Shown here piece by piece: positions 1 to 11,683 of a stretch of DNA of 64,000 nt. The notes under the pieces were generated by a model. The model was not told the DNA's origin, made no database searches, and saw nothing but the letters and a program-made list of their open reading frames with translations. Origin of the DNA: Dermacentor variabilis (Eukaryota > Arthropoda > Arachnida > Ixodida > Ixodidae); assembly GCF_050947875.1 (NCBI RefSeq), contig NC_134574.1, forward strand, positions 108,976,969-109,040,968. The letters are read 5' to 3'. Made by a program: the position numbers and the translations under genes. Each line of letters begins with the position of its first letter. Positions within the stretch are counted from its first letter, which is position 1.

Positions 1-1640
1 TATCATAAGTTGTTTCTTTGCTTGTTTCGTTTTTTTCCTATTAGGTAGTTGCTCATTGCAGGTTTCTTTTGCATTGCTGCCAGCGATGAGATTATCTCAG
101 CCTCTCTGACTTTCCGTTTGACGTTCTTTGTTGCTGTGTTACTCGCCGTACAGGCCGCATGATTGCTGGTACGCTTCCTAGTTCTTTTCCTCCACTGTGA
201 ATCAATGTTATTCGTACACAAATACCTGAATATTCTCAAAGCGCATTTACTTTCTTTCATATTCCTCAGTCACTCTCCATAATTAATTTTACTGCGAGCT
301 TCCCTCATTTCAAGACTTGTACAGTCCATATCGCCCCTGCAGAGCTTCATTAATAATCTTCCCGTGAGAGCCCAATGCGAGGATTCCCACTGACCTTTGG
401 TTGCCATCGAGTCCGTATTGCGTCCCTGATCTCAAGCAAACAACCGCGTTTCCGAATGCAATGTCTTGGTACCATTACACTTTTCCACATTCCCCGGAGC
501 ACTTCGTACCTATTGTACCCCGACAGCGCTCCGTGTTTCATTATGGCTGCACTTACCTATCCCTTTACTGTTATTGTATTTTTCCTGTGTTTCCATATAT
601 CTATTACTTTCGTTTATGCATATACCAAGGTATTTATATTCTTTTACGCGAGACATTTCCCGGCCCTGTATTCGCACTGGATGCTCAATCTTTTCATTGA
701 ATACCATAACACCGGATTTTCTAACGCTAAATTTCAAACCTCACCTCTCGCCTTCCTGCCCATAGATATTAGCCAGACGTTGCAAATCACTTTGCTTGTT
801 AGCTAGCAACACAATATCATCCGCACAAAATAAACCTGGAAGCTGCTGCTGTATTACTGTACCCCCTTGTTTGTATGAGAGATTAAACCCGATATTACTT
901 CGTTCTAGCGCTCTCTTCATCCTGACCATGTACATGTAGTAGACATGTAGTGGGGATAAAGGGCACCTGTTCTACCAGCTTTTCGGTTTCTTTTTTCCTT
1001 GCCAACGAACATGTTGTTTCTCCTTCCGTATTTCTGTCGTTATTACGCTTTGAAGCTCACTATATCCCCACTCTTTACTTGGCCATTTGCCGAGTTCTAC
1101 CTCGACTCTTGTGACTATATTTGTTATTTGCTCAGTGTTCAAATTAAGACTGGCCATTTTGCACTTCTTTCTCTCTTTTCCCACTGCTTATCCCATTTTC
1201 AAAATGATGTGTTTATGGTCAGTCCCTATGCTGCTATACCCTTCGTCGTCAATGACCAGTTCGCTCAACTTATTGTGAATTCTTTCTGTCATCAGACAGT
1301 AATCACTGCTCGATTGATGGTTCCTCACTTCCCACGTGATCTGCCTTTCACACTTAGGCCCGGTATTCACGATAACGAGATCGTGTTGCTCGCAAAGATC
1401 TAGCATTGACTTCCCGTTGTTGTCGGCATAGCCATATAGATCCTGTCTGTGGGCATTCTTTTCACTCATAGCGTAGTTTCCGCATCATTACCGGAACCAT
1501 TAAAATCAGCACTTATGCACTCCACTAACTCTTGATTCTTATCAATGCAATTATTTCCGGTCTACAAGTACGTTACAGCAAGCCAAGTTTTTTTCCCACT
1601 CATTGTACCTGATAACTAAAGATGTTCTTGACATTTTGAA
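1..1640 (-). mobile_element. Decayed non-LTR retrotransposon (LINE), internally deleted
   Basis: Minus-strand fragments of a LINE polyprotein. About 1,188-1,469 encodes the end of an endonuclease-like domain (SSSDYCLMTERIHNKL, then TDHK near the end). About 510-960 encodes late reverse transcriptase, with a CPLSP motif-B remnant and CADDIVLL in place of the usual YADD. About 3-260 encodes the region after the RT. The RT fingers between endonuclease and motif B are missing, which indicates an internal deletion near 960. Frames are interrupted several times, so the copy is dead. Three further fragments of what looks like the same family occur at 47,060-48,212, 56,160-56,345 and 59,215-60,340, all on the same strand. 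The element probably continues beyond the left edge. The clade was not settled; L2/CR1-like is possible. Confidence 0.75.
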
Positions 1641-1779
1641 TTTACTGTTTGGCATTTGGCTCCCTGATGGATGAGCATTAAACGCGGACGCTCCACGCCA
1701 TCTGGTGGAGAGCGAGGCCGCCAAGTTAGATGGCTCTTGGTGGCGGTACGGCAGGGGGCGACAGTGACACAGAGGTTAA

Positions 1780-2015
1780 GATTTTTTATGGGGTTTTACG
1801 TGCAAAAACCACGATCTGATTATGAAGCATGCTGTAGTGGAGACTCCAGAGATTTGGACCACCTGGGTTTCTTTAACGTGCACCTGATTCTAAGTACACG
1901 ACGGTTCTCGCATTTCGCCCTCATCGATATGCCGCCGCTGCGCCCGGGATTCGAACCCGCGACCTCCCGCTTAGCAGCCCAACAGTTTCGCCGCAGAGTC
2001 TCACATTCCACCACT
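1780..2015 (-). mobile_element. tRNA-derived SINE (Ruka-like)
   Basis: Read on the minus strand, the head carries a tRNA B-box (GGGTTCGAATCCC, complement at about 1,946-1,957). It is followed by the body typical of tick SINEs (gtgcacgttaaagaaaccc, then ggtggtc) and the tail ending in gcacgtaaaacccc near 1,790. The same body occurs on the plus strand at 39,772 and 63,684. This is not a functional tRNA gene, because no cloverleaf continues after the B-box. Confidence 0.8.
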
Positions 2016-2055
2016 CTTAGACTACCTGCTCTCTTTATTTATTATATCCGTAGTT

Positions 2056-2076
2056 GGGGGGGGGGGTGCGGGGGGG
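2056..2076. repeat. poly-G tract
   Basis: Eleven G residues, a short tgc interruption, then seven more G residues. Confidence 0.95.
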
Positions 2077-2759
2077 CTGACTACTGCTATGTATTATCGG
2101 CATCCCGGGGTATCATTTAATATCATTGTAAATGTTCACATAACATCTACAAATCACCATACTGACCATTTATTTCTAGAAGTGGTTACAAGATACCCAG
2201 ATACCAGATAAGTCTAATCCTTTTGAAGTCGTCTAGGAAGGCTGTGTCTTCAGAAAGACTCCCGGCTTGAACTGGAAGGTTGATGCGTTTACAGGTATTT
2301 TGGTGGAACTTTTAAAATAAGGCCGTTTGTATTTTTTAGCAGACCGATACCGTCACTGTACCTCAGGGTTTGTTTGAGAATATCTCACTATCTGGCCGCA
2401 CCTCAACCAAGTACCTCAATCAAAGCTCCACATCCCACTTGGCCCGGCTTGGATGGTTCGAACGGTTTCTCGTGGCACACTTTCAGCGAGCGCTGGAGCG
2501 TGGCCAGAAAAAACGCCCTGGAATAGGGGCGTTGTGTCCCTTGCTGGAAGCAGTTTTTATCCTAATAACTCAAGGAAGGCAAACGTGTGTGTACAAAGTC
2601 GTACAAATTTTAGTTCTTGAAAGTTTTTATCGTTATGACTACTATAATAAGAATTAAGTGTGCAAATAGCCTATTAGGAGGCTGGCAACGAGTCCTTGCA
2701 GATGTACTTCCGTCGCAATATATGTTTCTGATGTTATTCAGCACAATTTTTTGTTAGTT

Positions 2760-2822
2760 TTTGAGATTTGAGATTTTGAGATTTTGAGATTTGAGATTGT
2801 TAGTTTTGAGATTTGAGTTTGA
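2760..2822. repeat. Short tandem repeat of tttgaga-type units
   Basis: Irregular tandem copies of a 7-8 bp unit (tttgaga / ttttgaga), with an interrupting tgttag. Confidence 0.85.
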
Positions 2823-3161
2823 TATTTTAGCTTTATGAGCTTTGCATAACTTCGGCAGGCTTGTGGTACAACTGAAGTGTTGAGGGGAGCAGTCTAACCT
2901 AAGCAAAGTTTTCTAAATAGTCCCCAGACATTTTTTTTCTGTGGAATAATACAGATCGAGTCTGTGGAGAACGTGTAGACTAGTGCACTCATCCTTATCA
3001 ACTGACGTCTGTAAAGTGTCTGCAAAAAATAATGTCACCTGGAAACTTGGGAATATTTTGGTTATTTGTTTCTACAAACAGTACATCAGCTGTCAATACC
3101 TAATAAGAAATGTTTGTAGGGAGGCAAATATGTGCTAAAGCAAGCTTAGGACAAATGTATA

Positions 3162-3207
3162 TACTACCTATACTGCACCCGTTCGAGGGTGCAGTAGGTA
3201 GTACTGC
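3162..3207. repeat. Inverted repeat (hairpin) with adjacent third half-copy
   Basis: tactgcaccc and gggtgcagta are separated by gttcga and form perfect 10-bp arms. The match extends outward through ctaccta/taggtag if a 2-nt gap is allowed. A third actgcacccg copy follows at about 3,219. Confidence 0.8.
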
Positions 3208-4412
3208 ATCGTCAAACTGCACCCGTTTCAGATACCCTGTCATTGCTGCGGTGAGCGAACTGATCTGGCTAGACAGTTGTCGTGTCGCTGCTACTTCACG
3301 CTGTTTGAAGGTTTCCGCAGTGTCACTATTCACTGTACACTATGCACCACACTTGCCCTTAGTTATCACCGTGCAGGTGCTATCGTCACGGAGCAATGAA
3401 CTGTTTGACTACATGGTTTGATGCAGGCATGTGAAGAAGCCTACTGTGGTACGCGGCTGATGAACTCTCTTAAAACACCTCGAGGTGATTCACGGGCGCC
3501 AAGCGTCGCTCGACGAGTGCCAGATCCGCCCCTATTGATTAACTATTTAGGCATGCACTTTTCCATCACATGATTGAATCGCCTGTCAGCAGTGACGTCA
3601 TTCAAAAGGCTGACACGAAGGAGCTTCATGCCTACGTGAAATATATGTCTGGCATTAAAGAAGCATAAGTGCATTTCATGGCAACTGTATATGTAGATGA
3701 GCAGATGTTCGAGTCTGTGAGAAGGGGTAGGATTCGAGCAGACACAGTGGGCGTTGCCTGCAGGTCCACTACGCCGGTATCGAGAAATTTGGTTGCCAGA
3801 TTCAGCCAACTACGTTGGCTGCCGGCAGGCGAAAGCGGAAGTGTGGCCACACACCTTCCGTTTAGCGATTCTTTAGGCCTTTCCACCAACAGTTTCCAAC
3901 ATACAAGTGATATATACTCGCTGTATCGACTTACTCTCTTCGTTCATCGAAAACCTCCACATGGCGTAGATCACGGCCGACGCAACGAACACCCAGTGGA
4001 ACACCTTCATCCGGTTCCATTTCCACCTAGGATGGGAGTAGTTCACGATTCACTTTCACCGAGTATGAACGAACGAGCTAAGATGATGAGAAGATAAATA
4101 ATTTAAAATGTTGCTGCGCTGACCAATTTACATATCACTAACAAGTATGAAACGTGCATCTTGCCTCGTTACCTTTCAACGTCAGTTTGTCCTTCTGGTT
4201 TTAAGTCCGGTCTTTCTACAACAGCCCTGCCATCTTGTGACATGTTTCTTTTGATCACAACTCAGTATGCGCGTCGCCTGGCTCTAAGTGCGACGGTGTA
4301 GAGGATCTCGTTGCTCTCTCTCGAACTCGGGAGATCGACATTTCACCATAGTACACGTCACGGCAATAATCTATTATCCCTTGTTTTCAGCGGGAAGAGA
4401 AAGTTCATAGTC

Positions 4413-4534
4413 AAAAAAAGAAAGAACGAAGGAAGAAAGAAAGAAAGAAGGAAAGAGAGGAAGGAAGAAAGAAAGAGAGTAAGAAAGACAGAAAGAACGA
4501 AAAGAAAGAAAAAAAAGAAAGAAAGAAAGAAGAT
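4413..4534. repeat. Purine-rich (gaaa)n microsatellite
   Basis: About 120 nt of nearly pure purine gaaa/gaag repeats. It generates a spurious lysine/arginine-rich open frame on the plus strand. Confidence 0.95.
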
Positions 4535-5092
4535 TTCTGCGTTAGCTTGCCATCTGTCAAGTCATATCAAGCCATTTTTGAAGCCATCAAGCAATTTCGA
4601 CGCCCGTGCTTCTCGTAGTGCTGTGCAAAAAAACGTAAGCAAAAAAAAATAATCGAAAGTAACGAACAAGAATTGTCAGAAGCTCGGGGATGGCGAGCAG
4701 ATGCACTCGTTGCAAAGATTGATGGTAGTAGCAGTAGACAATGGTTTCCACGTATCGCGAGAAGCACATCGCAGACTCCAAGAGTATACATATCGTCAGT
4801 GGTAGTGTCTTTTCCGGTCTCAATAAGCTATTTTATTCAAATGTAAAGTCCTGCCGTAGTGAGCGCCCATTTACACTTCAACAGCTTCTCGCGCAGTTAC
4901 GCTACAAGCTGAAAGCGCTTTGACGTTCGTGAGCGGAGCCGAAAATGTCAGCCGTGAAACGAACTTCAGTGGTCTTGCTTTCTCACTGCGTGTAGAGCAG
5001 GTCGAAAACGTGAAGTGTTTTCAGGATGTGCTCGACGACATTCTCCCATAAAGCCTACATCGCAGACTGCGTGCCAACACTGAATGTAAAGC

Positions 5093-5131
5093 AGGTCACA
5101 CCCAGGTCACATCCAGATCACACCCAGGTCA
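5093..5131 (+). repeat. Four direct AGGTCA-type half-sites at 11-bp period
   Basis: AGGTCA at 5,093, AGGTCA at 5,104, AGATCA at 5,115 and AGGTCA at 5,126, each with a 5-nt spacer (DR5 arrangement). AGGTCA is the nuclear-receptor half-site. The array may simply be a short tandem repeat; regulatory function is inference. Confidence 0.6.
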
Positions 5132-5711
5132 CACCGGAGGAAAAAGGAACGCGACGCGCCAGCGGCGGTAAAACGCTGAAGCGGCAGTGCGGCCACACCT
5201 GCTGGCGGTGCGCCGCTGTGGTAGTCACGTGACAGCGTGAAAATCTCGCCTCCAATCTTTTTGTTTTATGCTATTGCGAGAGAGAGCGAGAGAGATAACC
5301 CTTTATTGTAGGAGAGGTAGGTAGATAGGTAAATAAAAGATGTCGCGCGCCGTTTCTTTCGTCTGCTGACGGATCGGCGCTGTGTTTACGTTCTTCGAAT
5401 TTCTTCCTTAACGCGCGTCGTTCCAGACGATGTTGACAAGGCCGTTGTCACTGCGATCACAATAATGTCGGAGCGCTTCCTTCTGCTGCGGCGTCGCGTG
5501 GTTTACGAGACAATGATAATGACTTGCTAGGTGTCGCCTCCGCGTCCTCGCATTCGGGGTCCGTCTTGTCGTACAGAGTCGGATATGGTGCATTGTCTCC
5601 AAAAAGAACCCTTTCCATCGAAACGTATCGGTGTCGATTCGTCACTGCAAGGAACAATCGCAAATCATCACAACCGAAAGCAAGCGCGAGAAATATGAGA
5701 CCGAACCCAGC

Positions 5712-5723
5712 CAGCTAAAACGA
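5712..5723. repeat. Target-site duplication, left copy
   Basis: cagctaaaacga here is repeated exactly at 11,672-11,683, on either side of the I-type LINE. Twelve bp is within the usual LINE target-site duplication range. Confidence 0.75.
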
Positions 5724-6082
5724 TGATGATGATGATATGTGGTGTTTAATGGCGCAAGGGCCAGATGTGGCCAAAGAGCGCCATGACAAGTGGTGATGTT
5801 GGCGATGTATTATGGAGATGTGACTTGGCTGTAAAGTTGCCTAAAAATAGTTGCTGTAAAGTGCATAAAATCTACGTGATATAAAATTATGGCGATGACT
5901 AATGACGAATACTATGAACATTAAAATCCATCGTAAAAGAATGACATAGAATTGAAAGTATATGAGATGGTTAAAATAGCTCGAGCACTGTTGCCTCGCC
6001 GGAGCCCTTGAAACACAAGGGCCTAGAGGCACGTGCTATACGAAAGAACTATCACAGCGCCATCCTCTGAAGAGAGGAGGCG

Positions 6083-9000
6083 CTACGAACATGTGGGGCT
6101 AACAACATGCAATACAACATCTTTCAGATAACTTAAAAGTGCATTGGTGTCAAATAGCGGTTCTGGGCCGAGTAACATTAATGGGTGAAGGGGAATGTGC
6201 TGCCGATATGCTAAGGGAAAATGTCTCTTTCTCTCAGATTCGGCTTCCCGACACTCCAGGAGGACGTGGAGTACGGTCAGCCTCTCCCCGCATCTACCAC
6301 AGGCTGGAGGCTCACTTCCGGTTAGTAGAAAATTATGTGTGCCAAACGTGTGTCCTATTCTGAGACGACAGAATAGGACATCTGTTCGGCGCGATTTTGT
6401 AGTAGAGGGCCAGAATCCTAACTGTGGTTTTATCAGGTGGAGCTTATTATCTGTTTCCGCGTCCCAGATGCGTTGCCAGTGATCGCGCAGCCTCCTTCGC
6501 AAGAAAGGCCTCAGATCTGTGACAGGCACCGCAGAGGTAGGGTTAACATCTTGCAATGTGATTGACGTGGCCATCTCGTCCGCCAGAACGTTACCTTCAA
6601 TTCCCCTATGGCCAGGGACCCAGCATATTATGATATTCTGGTTAGATGAGTACGCTTTGCACAAGACCGAATATAATTCATTAAATACGGGATTTTTATG
6701 TTTGCTGAGTGATATTAAGGCCTTCACGACGCTGAGAGAGTCTGTATAGATCGCTGCTTCTGGAAGTTTCGATTTTCTTATGTGCTTTACAGCAGAGAGT
6801 AATGCGTAGGCCTCGGCCGTAAAGATACTTGTTTCCGGATGCAGTACATCGGATTCCGAAAACGATGGGCCGACGGCTGCATAGGATACCCCGGCATTTG
6901 ATTTCGAAGTGTCTGTGTAGAACTCCGCGCAGGAGTGCTTGTGCTGGAGTTCTAGGAAATGCATTCGGATTTCAGCCTCAGGAGCGTGCTTTGTAATTTT
7001 TATAAAGGATATGTCACATTGTATCACCTGCCATTCCCAAGGAGGTAAGAGCTTGGTTAGGTGCATTAAGCGATGCTCGAGGAGCGGGACATGCATTTCA
7101 TCGCTAAGCTGCTTCACACGCAGCGGGAAAGGCTGTCTTATGGAGGGACGATTGCTGAAAAGTGTAGCGCACGTCATATCGGTAACGTTATGAAAACATG
7201 GATGTTCAGGATTGGAGCGTACTTTAAGGAAATATGTAAAGCTAATGTATGATCTCTGTAGGTGGAGAGACCATTCATTTGATTCCACATATAGACTTTG
7301 TATGGGACTCGTTCTGAAAGCGCCAGTGGCCAGTCGGATTCCCAGATGGTGGACTGGGTCTAGCATCTTTAGCGCGCTCGGGGCGGCAGAATTATACACA
7401 ACGGCACCATAATCCAATCGAGACCGAATTAGGCTCTTGTATAGGTTCATTAAACACTTCCTATCACTACCCCATGTAGTCTGGGATAGAAGTTTCAATA
7501 AGTTCATTGTTTTCAGACACTTTTCTTTAAGATGTTTAATGTGTGGGACGAAATTAAGTTTATTGTCGAGTATAACACCTAGAAATCTGTGCTCTTTGTT
7601 TACAGGTATCTGATGTCCACACATTTCCAAGCAAGGATCCGGGACCAGGCCTCTCTTCCTTGTGAACAGCACACAAGAACTCTTTTGAGGATTGATTTTA
7701 AAACCATTTTTCTCTGCCCACCCTGACACCTTGTTCAAACCATGCTGTACCTGTCTCTCGCATACTGCGAGGTTACAGGATTTGAAGCCTATTTGAATGT
7801 CATCCACATAGACGGAATACAAAATGGCCGGGGGTAAGGAAGCACGAAGCGTTGTCATCTTAACAATAAAAAGTGTGCAACTGAGCACGCCTCCCTGGGG
7901 TACACCAGTTTCTTGTGTAAAAGGACGTGACAGCACATTGCCAACTTTCACCCGGAAGGTACGATTGGACAAGTAGCTTTTTATTACGTTGAGCATATTA
8001 TCATGAATGCCCATTTCCGATAAGTCTCGCAAGATGCCGTATCGCCACGTTGTGTCATACGCCTTTTCCATATCGAGAAATATCGAGAGGAAGAACTGTT
8101 TATGTATAAATGCGTCCCGGATATTTGTTTCAATACGTACAAGATGGTCGGTTGTGGAGCGCCCTTCTCGGAAGCCACACTGATAGGGATCAAGCATTTT
8201 GTTCTGTTCAAGGAAATGGATCAGTCGCCGATTTATCATTTTTTCAAATACCTTACACATGCAACTTGTGAGGGCTATCGGGCGGTAGCTTGCCACTGAT
8301 GAAGGATCTTTGCCTTGTTTTAGAACAGGGATCACAATGGCTTCTTTCCATGCGGTCGGAAGGTACCCTGAGTCCCAGATACTGTTGAAAAGTGTAAGTA
8401 GTGTCACTTGCGTGTCATTGTGTAAGTTTTTCAGCATTTCGTACATGATTCTATCAGATCCTGGTGCAGAGCTATTGCATGCACTCAAGGCAGCTCTCAA
8501 TTCAGCAATACTGAAAGGACGGTTGTAAGGCTCATTCTCTCGGCTTTTTCTTGTTAAAGGCTTACGTTCTTCTATTTCTTTATATATGAGAAAAGATTGC
8601 GAATAATTGTTTGAACTTGACACGCTCTGAAAGTGCTCCGCAAGTGAGTCTGCCTGATCTTCCAGTGTATCGCCTTGTGTATTTACCAGGGGGAGTGAAT
8701 ATGTTTGTCGCCCTCTAATTCTATTTACCCTGTTCCAGACTTTGGCCTCGTCTGTAAACGAGTTAATGCTCGATAAATACTTCTGCCAGCTTTCTCTTCT
8801 GGCCAGTCGGCGGGTTCTCCTTCCTTGGGATTTTACTTGCTTAAAGTTGACTAGATTCTCTGCAGTGGGAGAAGCGCGCAGCAACCCCCACGCTTTGTTT
8901 TGTTTCTTACGAGCGATCCTGCAGTCTTCGTTCCACCACGGGACCCGCCGTTTACATGCCAAGCCATGTGCTTCTGATAAGCATTTAGATGCCATGTCTA

Positions 9001-9150
9001 TAATGAAGGCTGTGAGATACTGCACAGCAGCATCAATTCCTAAACAAGACATGTCATTCCATGAGATATTAGTTAAGTTTCGGAACTTCTCCCAGTCGGC
9101 TGTATCGATCTTCCACCTAGGAGCCTGTGGTAGACATTCTTTTTTTATGT
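6083..9150 (-). pseudogene. LINE ORF2, reverse transcriptase plus RNase H part
   Basis: The open frame is unbroken from about 9,150 to the stop at 6,083. Counting from the first Met (9,052; 989 aa), motif A is FLDMEKAYDTT near residues 325-335. Motif B is GVPQGGVLS near 383-391, and the catalytic YVDD is near 415-418. A C-terminal RNase H has its acidic residues in YTDTS (about 714), TAEAYAL (about 747), TDSLS (about 771) and ADEMA (about 825). The last ~120 residues contain a zinc-binding-like pattern (PACGRCGERLTVLHVLLEC). This domain is well preserved, but it is cut off from the endonuclease by a frameshift in an A-run near 9,146-9,153. The Met at 9,052 is therefore not the native start. 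The strand-transfer chemistry would be target-primed reverse transcription of the element's own RNA. Confidence 0.88.
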
Positions 9151-9812
9151 GTTTTTAGCAGTATGGGGAAGTGGTCGCTTCCGTAAGGATTCTTGGTGAC
9201 CTCCTATTCGAGTTCAGACAGCATACAAGGGGAAACTAGGCTGAGGTCAATTGAAGAAAATGTTCTGTTTGCGAGAGAATAATATGTGGGTGTCTTCTTA
9301 TTCAGCAGACACGCACCGGACGAAAAAAGGAACTGTTCAACGAGGCGACCTCGCGCATCGATACGAGAGTCTCCCCACAGGCTGCTGTGCGCATTGAAAT
9401 CCCCGAGCACAACGTAAGGTTCTGGCAATTCGTCTATGAAGGACTGAAATTCATGTTTAGTTAATTTGTAATGGGGGGGTATGTAGAGCGAGCAGACAGT
9501 GATAAGTTTGTTGAGGAGAACAGCACGAACCGCCACTGCCTCAAGGGGCGTTTGTAGCTGCAAACGTTGACACGCTATGCCTTTCTGAATAACAATGGCA
9601 ACACCGCCCGATGATGCGAGAGCATCATCGCGATCTCTGCGAAACGTAACATACTGTAGCAGGAAATTTGTGTGTTTAGATTTTAAATGTGTTTCCTGTA
9701 GACACAGCACTTTTGGATTGTGTTTGTGGATGAGTTCCTGCACGTCATCAAGGTTTCTAAGAAGGCCTCTGACGTTCCATTGAATTATTTGTGTATCCAT
9801 ATTGGAGGTCAA
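9151..9812 (-). pseudogene. LINE ORF2, endonuclease part (broken)
   Basis: The first 202 codons from the Met at 9,812 encode an APE-type endonuclease that nicks target DNA. Visible motifs are IIQWNVRGL, the catalytic glutamate in LCLQETHLK, the SLYIPP strand, and VLGDFNAHSSLWG. A single in-frame TAG at 9,204-9,206 ends the frame. The following codons still read as the family's C-terminal YGSDHFPI motif, so the stop is a lesion and not the native end. A frameshift follows in the A-run before the RT frame takes over. The spacing to ORF1 (stop at 9,864) is about 50 nt, typical of two-ORF elements. Confidence 0.85.
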
Positions 9813-9863
9813 TAAGTGCTGTGTGTACAGAAACAGAAGTAGTGATTATGGAAATTACAGAGA

Positions 9864-11150
9864 TTAAATTACAGAGCCCTTTCGAGGCCCTGTAACGGGA
9901 GTTCTGCCCTTTCTGGAGCGTTCGAGGGAGCCTCGCCGCTCCTTAGGCGCTTGATGCGCCTTCAGGATAGGTGTAGTGTCCATTGCCTCTTGTGAGGCGC
10001 CGGACACGTGCTCTTGCGAGCGAGAAGTCACCAGGGAGAGTCCCGCCTTGGAGGGCAAGACCCCTGCGCCCACCAGCCCGGAGGTCGATGGGGCTCCCTG
10101 GGGGATTTGGCTGCGCCGGCTGTTGCCAGCGCTGGATGGGACCTGGGAGGTTGAGGCAGCCTCGGCTGCGCCCACCTTCGGGGTCGATGGGCCCTTCTCC
10201 TCGGTTGGCGGAGCAGCGCTAGCTGCAACCGCCGCGGGGGCAGACGGCGTAACTGGCGACTCACTGACTGTGGGTCGGACAGCCGCCGGAAGCCTTTGTG
10301 TCGCTGCCCCCTGACGCGTCACATCGGCAAAGCTTTTCTTGGGCAGGTATGAAACCCGCCTGCGTGCCTCTTTGAAAGATATGTTTTCTTTAACCTTGAT
10401 TGTAACTATTTCTTTTTCTTTTTTCCATGATGGACAGGACCGCGAGTACGCGGCATGTTCCCCATCACAGTTCACGCAGTGGGGAGAGTTCTCACAAGTT
10501 TCAGATGTGTGTTCGTGGGCACTGCATTTCGCACAGGTTTGGCGGCCTCGGCAGCTCTGCGAGCTGTGGCCGAAACGTTGGCATTTGAAGCATCTCAGGG
10601 GGTTTGGCACATATGGCCTAACACGAAGCTTGATGTACCCGGCCTCTACAGACTCGGGCAGATTACTTGAGCCGAAAGTCAATATAAGGTGTTTTGTGTT
10701 GATTTCTTTGCTGTCACGCCTGATCTTAATTCTTTTAACATTGATAACATTCTGATCACTGAAGCCCTCCAAGAGTTCATCCTCAGTGAGCTCCAGCAAG
10801 TCATCGTCCGAGACAACACCGCGGCTTGTGTTCATGGTACGGTGCGGGGTTACTGTTACTTGGGTCTCTCCAAATGACACAAGTTTCGGCAGCTTCTCAT
10901 ACTGCTTCTGGTTTTGGAGCTCCAAAAGGAGATCACCACTTGACATTCTCGACACCTTATATCCTGTGCCAAAAACTTCGGTCAAAGACTTGGAAACAAG
11001 GAACGGTGAAATGGATCGAACTAGTTTGTCTGAGTGAATCACGTGGAATCGCGGAAAGTTGTGGACTTGTCGTCCGAAAAATTGCAAGAGATCTTCGGTG
11101 CGCCCTCGTTTCTGAGGGCGATCAGGAAGTTTGGGAAAAGAAGTTTCCAT
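9864..11150 (-). CDS. LINE ORF1, gag-like zinc-knuckle protein
   Basis: A nucleic-acid-binding ORF1 protein of 428 aa when started at the Met at 11,150, just after the UTR. The open frame continues further upstream to 11,537, but that part reads like UTR and lacks family similarity. Three zinc knuckles lie in a row: CFKCQRFGHSSQSC, CAKCSAHEHTSETC and CVNCDGEHAAYSRSC. An RRM-like region precedes them, and a proline/alanine/serine-rich low-complexity C-terminus follows. ORF1 proteins of the I and R1 groups coat element RNA. No stops or frameshifts were seen, in contrast to ORF2. Confidence 0.85.
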   Translation of the reverse strand: METSFPKLPDRPQKRGRTEDLLQFFGRQVHNFPRFHVIHSDKLVRSISPFLVSKSLTEVFGTGYKVSRMSSGDLLLELQNQKQYEKLPKLVSFGETQVTVTPHRTMNTSRGVVSDDDLLELTEDELLEGFSDQNVINVKRIKIRRDSKEINTKHLILTFGSSNLPESVEAGYIKLRVRPYVPNPLRCFKCQRFGHSSQSCRGRQTCAKCSAHEHTSETCENSPHCVNCDGEHAAYSRSCPSWKKEKEIVTIKVKENISFKEARRRVSYLPKKSFADVTRQGAATQRLPAAVRPTVSESPVTPSAPAAVAASAAPPTEEKGPSTPKVGAAEAASTSQVPSSAGNSRRSQIPQGAPSTSGLVGAGVLPSKAGLSLVTSRSQEHVSGASQEAMDTTPILKAHQAPKERRGSLERSRKGRTPVTGPRKGSVI

Positions 11151-11671
11151 GAAATATATAAAAATTCGGCAACAGCGCCGACCACCCACCACGGAGCCCA
11201 ACAAGGGGACGCGGCAGAGCTTGCATGCAAGTCTGCACGACGCCAGTCGTACGCCGTCACTATAACCGAATATGGTGTACCCAAGGTTGGATAGCCACAC
11301 AGGGTTAACCCTTGCCGCCAGGAGAAAAGAAGTAATAAGAAGAGAGAAGGAGACAGGAAAGGTCAAACAGTGGGAGATAAAGACGAAGATTCGAAGAGGG
11401 AGAGACAGGAAAAGGCGACTGCCGATGTCCTCTAGGTGGGTCAGTCTGGAGGTGCCGTCTATGTGAAGCCGAGGCCGAAGAGGTGTGTTGCCTCCGCCGG
11501 GGGGCCTTAAAGGTCCGAACACCCAGCATCGGCTCAACCCCCAGGATCCCCTTTTCCCCAGACACGGCTAAGCCGCGCACGGCTACACGCGGGAGGGTCC
11601 AACCCTCGTGTGCTCGGGTACGTGATGTCGCAACACACCAAACGCCTGCTGACGCAGACGCCCCTGCGGGG

Positions 11672-11683
11672 CAGCTAAAACGA
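11672..11683. repeat. Target-site duplication, right copy
   Basis: cagctaaaacga, an exact match to 5,712-5,723. It marks the 5' end of the minus-strand LINE at 11,671, where the element begins CCCCGCAGGGGCG on its own strand. Confidence 0.75.

Larger units (their letters stand above)
2016..5711. other. No recognisable gene
   Basis: About 3.7 kb without a gene that I recognise. Moderate open frames lie at 3,100-3,333 (minus) and 3,669-4,097 (plus), but neither shows a known domain or a convincing splice context. Several low-complexity tracts inside are listed separately. A (gagaga) run near 5,276-5,298, next to the minus-strand complement of AATAAA, could be the tail of an old minus-strand retroposon. 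Confidence 0.5.
5724..11671 (-). mobile_element. Near full-length I-superfamily LINE
   Basis: A 5.9-kb two-ORF non-LTR retrotransposon on the minus strand. In element order it has a 5' UTR of about 520 nt (11,671-11,151), a gag-like ORF1 with three zinc knuckles, and ORF2 with AP-endonuclease, reverse transcriptase and RNase H. A 3' UTR of about 350 nt follows and ends in a (atc)n tail, seen as gatgatgatgat at 5,721-5,735. The 12-bp direct repeats at both ends suggest that one insertion event delivered the whole unit. The RNase H domain and the zinc-knuckle ORF1 place it in the I superfamily (I, R1 or LOA-like). ORF1 is intact, but ORF2 has a stop codon and a frameshift in the endonuclease region, so this copy is not autonomous. 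Confidence 0.88.

Noticed and set aside
1940..1960. Possible tRNA gene (perfect B-box); likewise at 39,821 and 63,724
   Set aside because: All are heads of SINEs; the cloverleaf does not close and the same SINE body follows each one.
3669..4097. 142-codon plus-strand frame
   Set aside because: No recognisable domain, no splice or start context, and the composition is not clearly coding.
4311..4652. 113-codon lysine/arginine-rich frame
   Set aside because: Generated by the gaaa purine tract.
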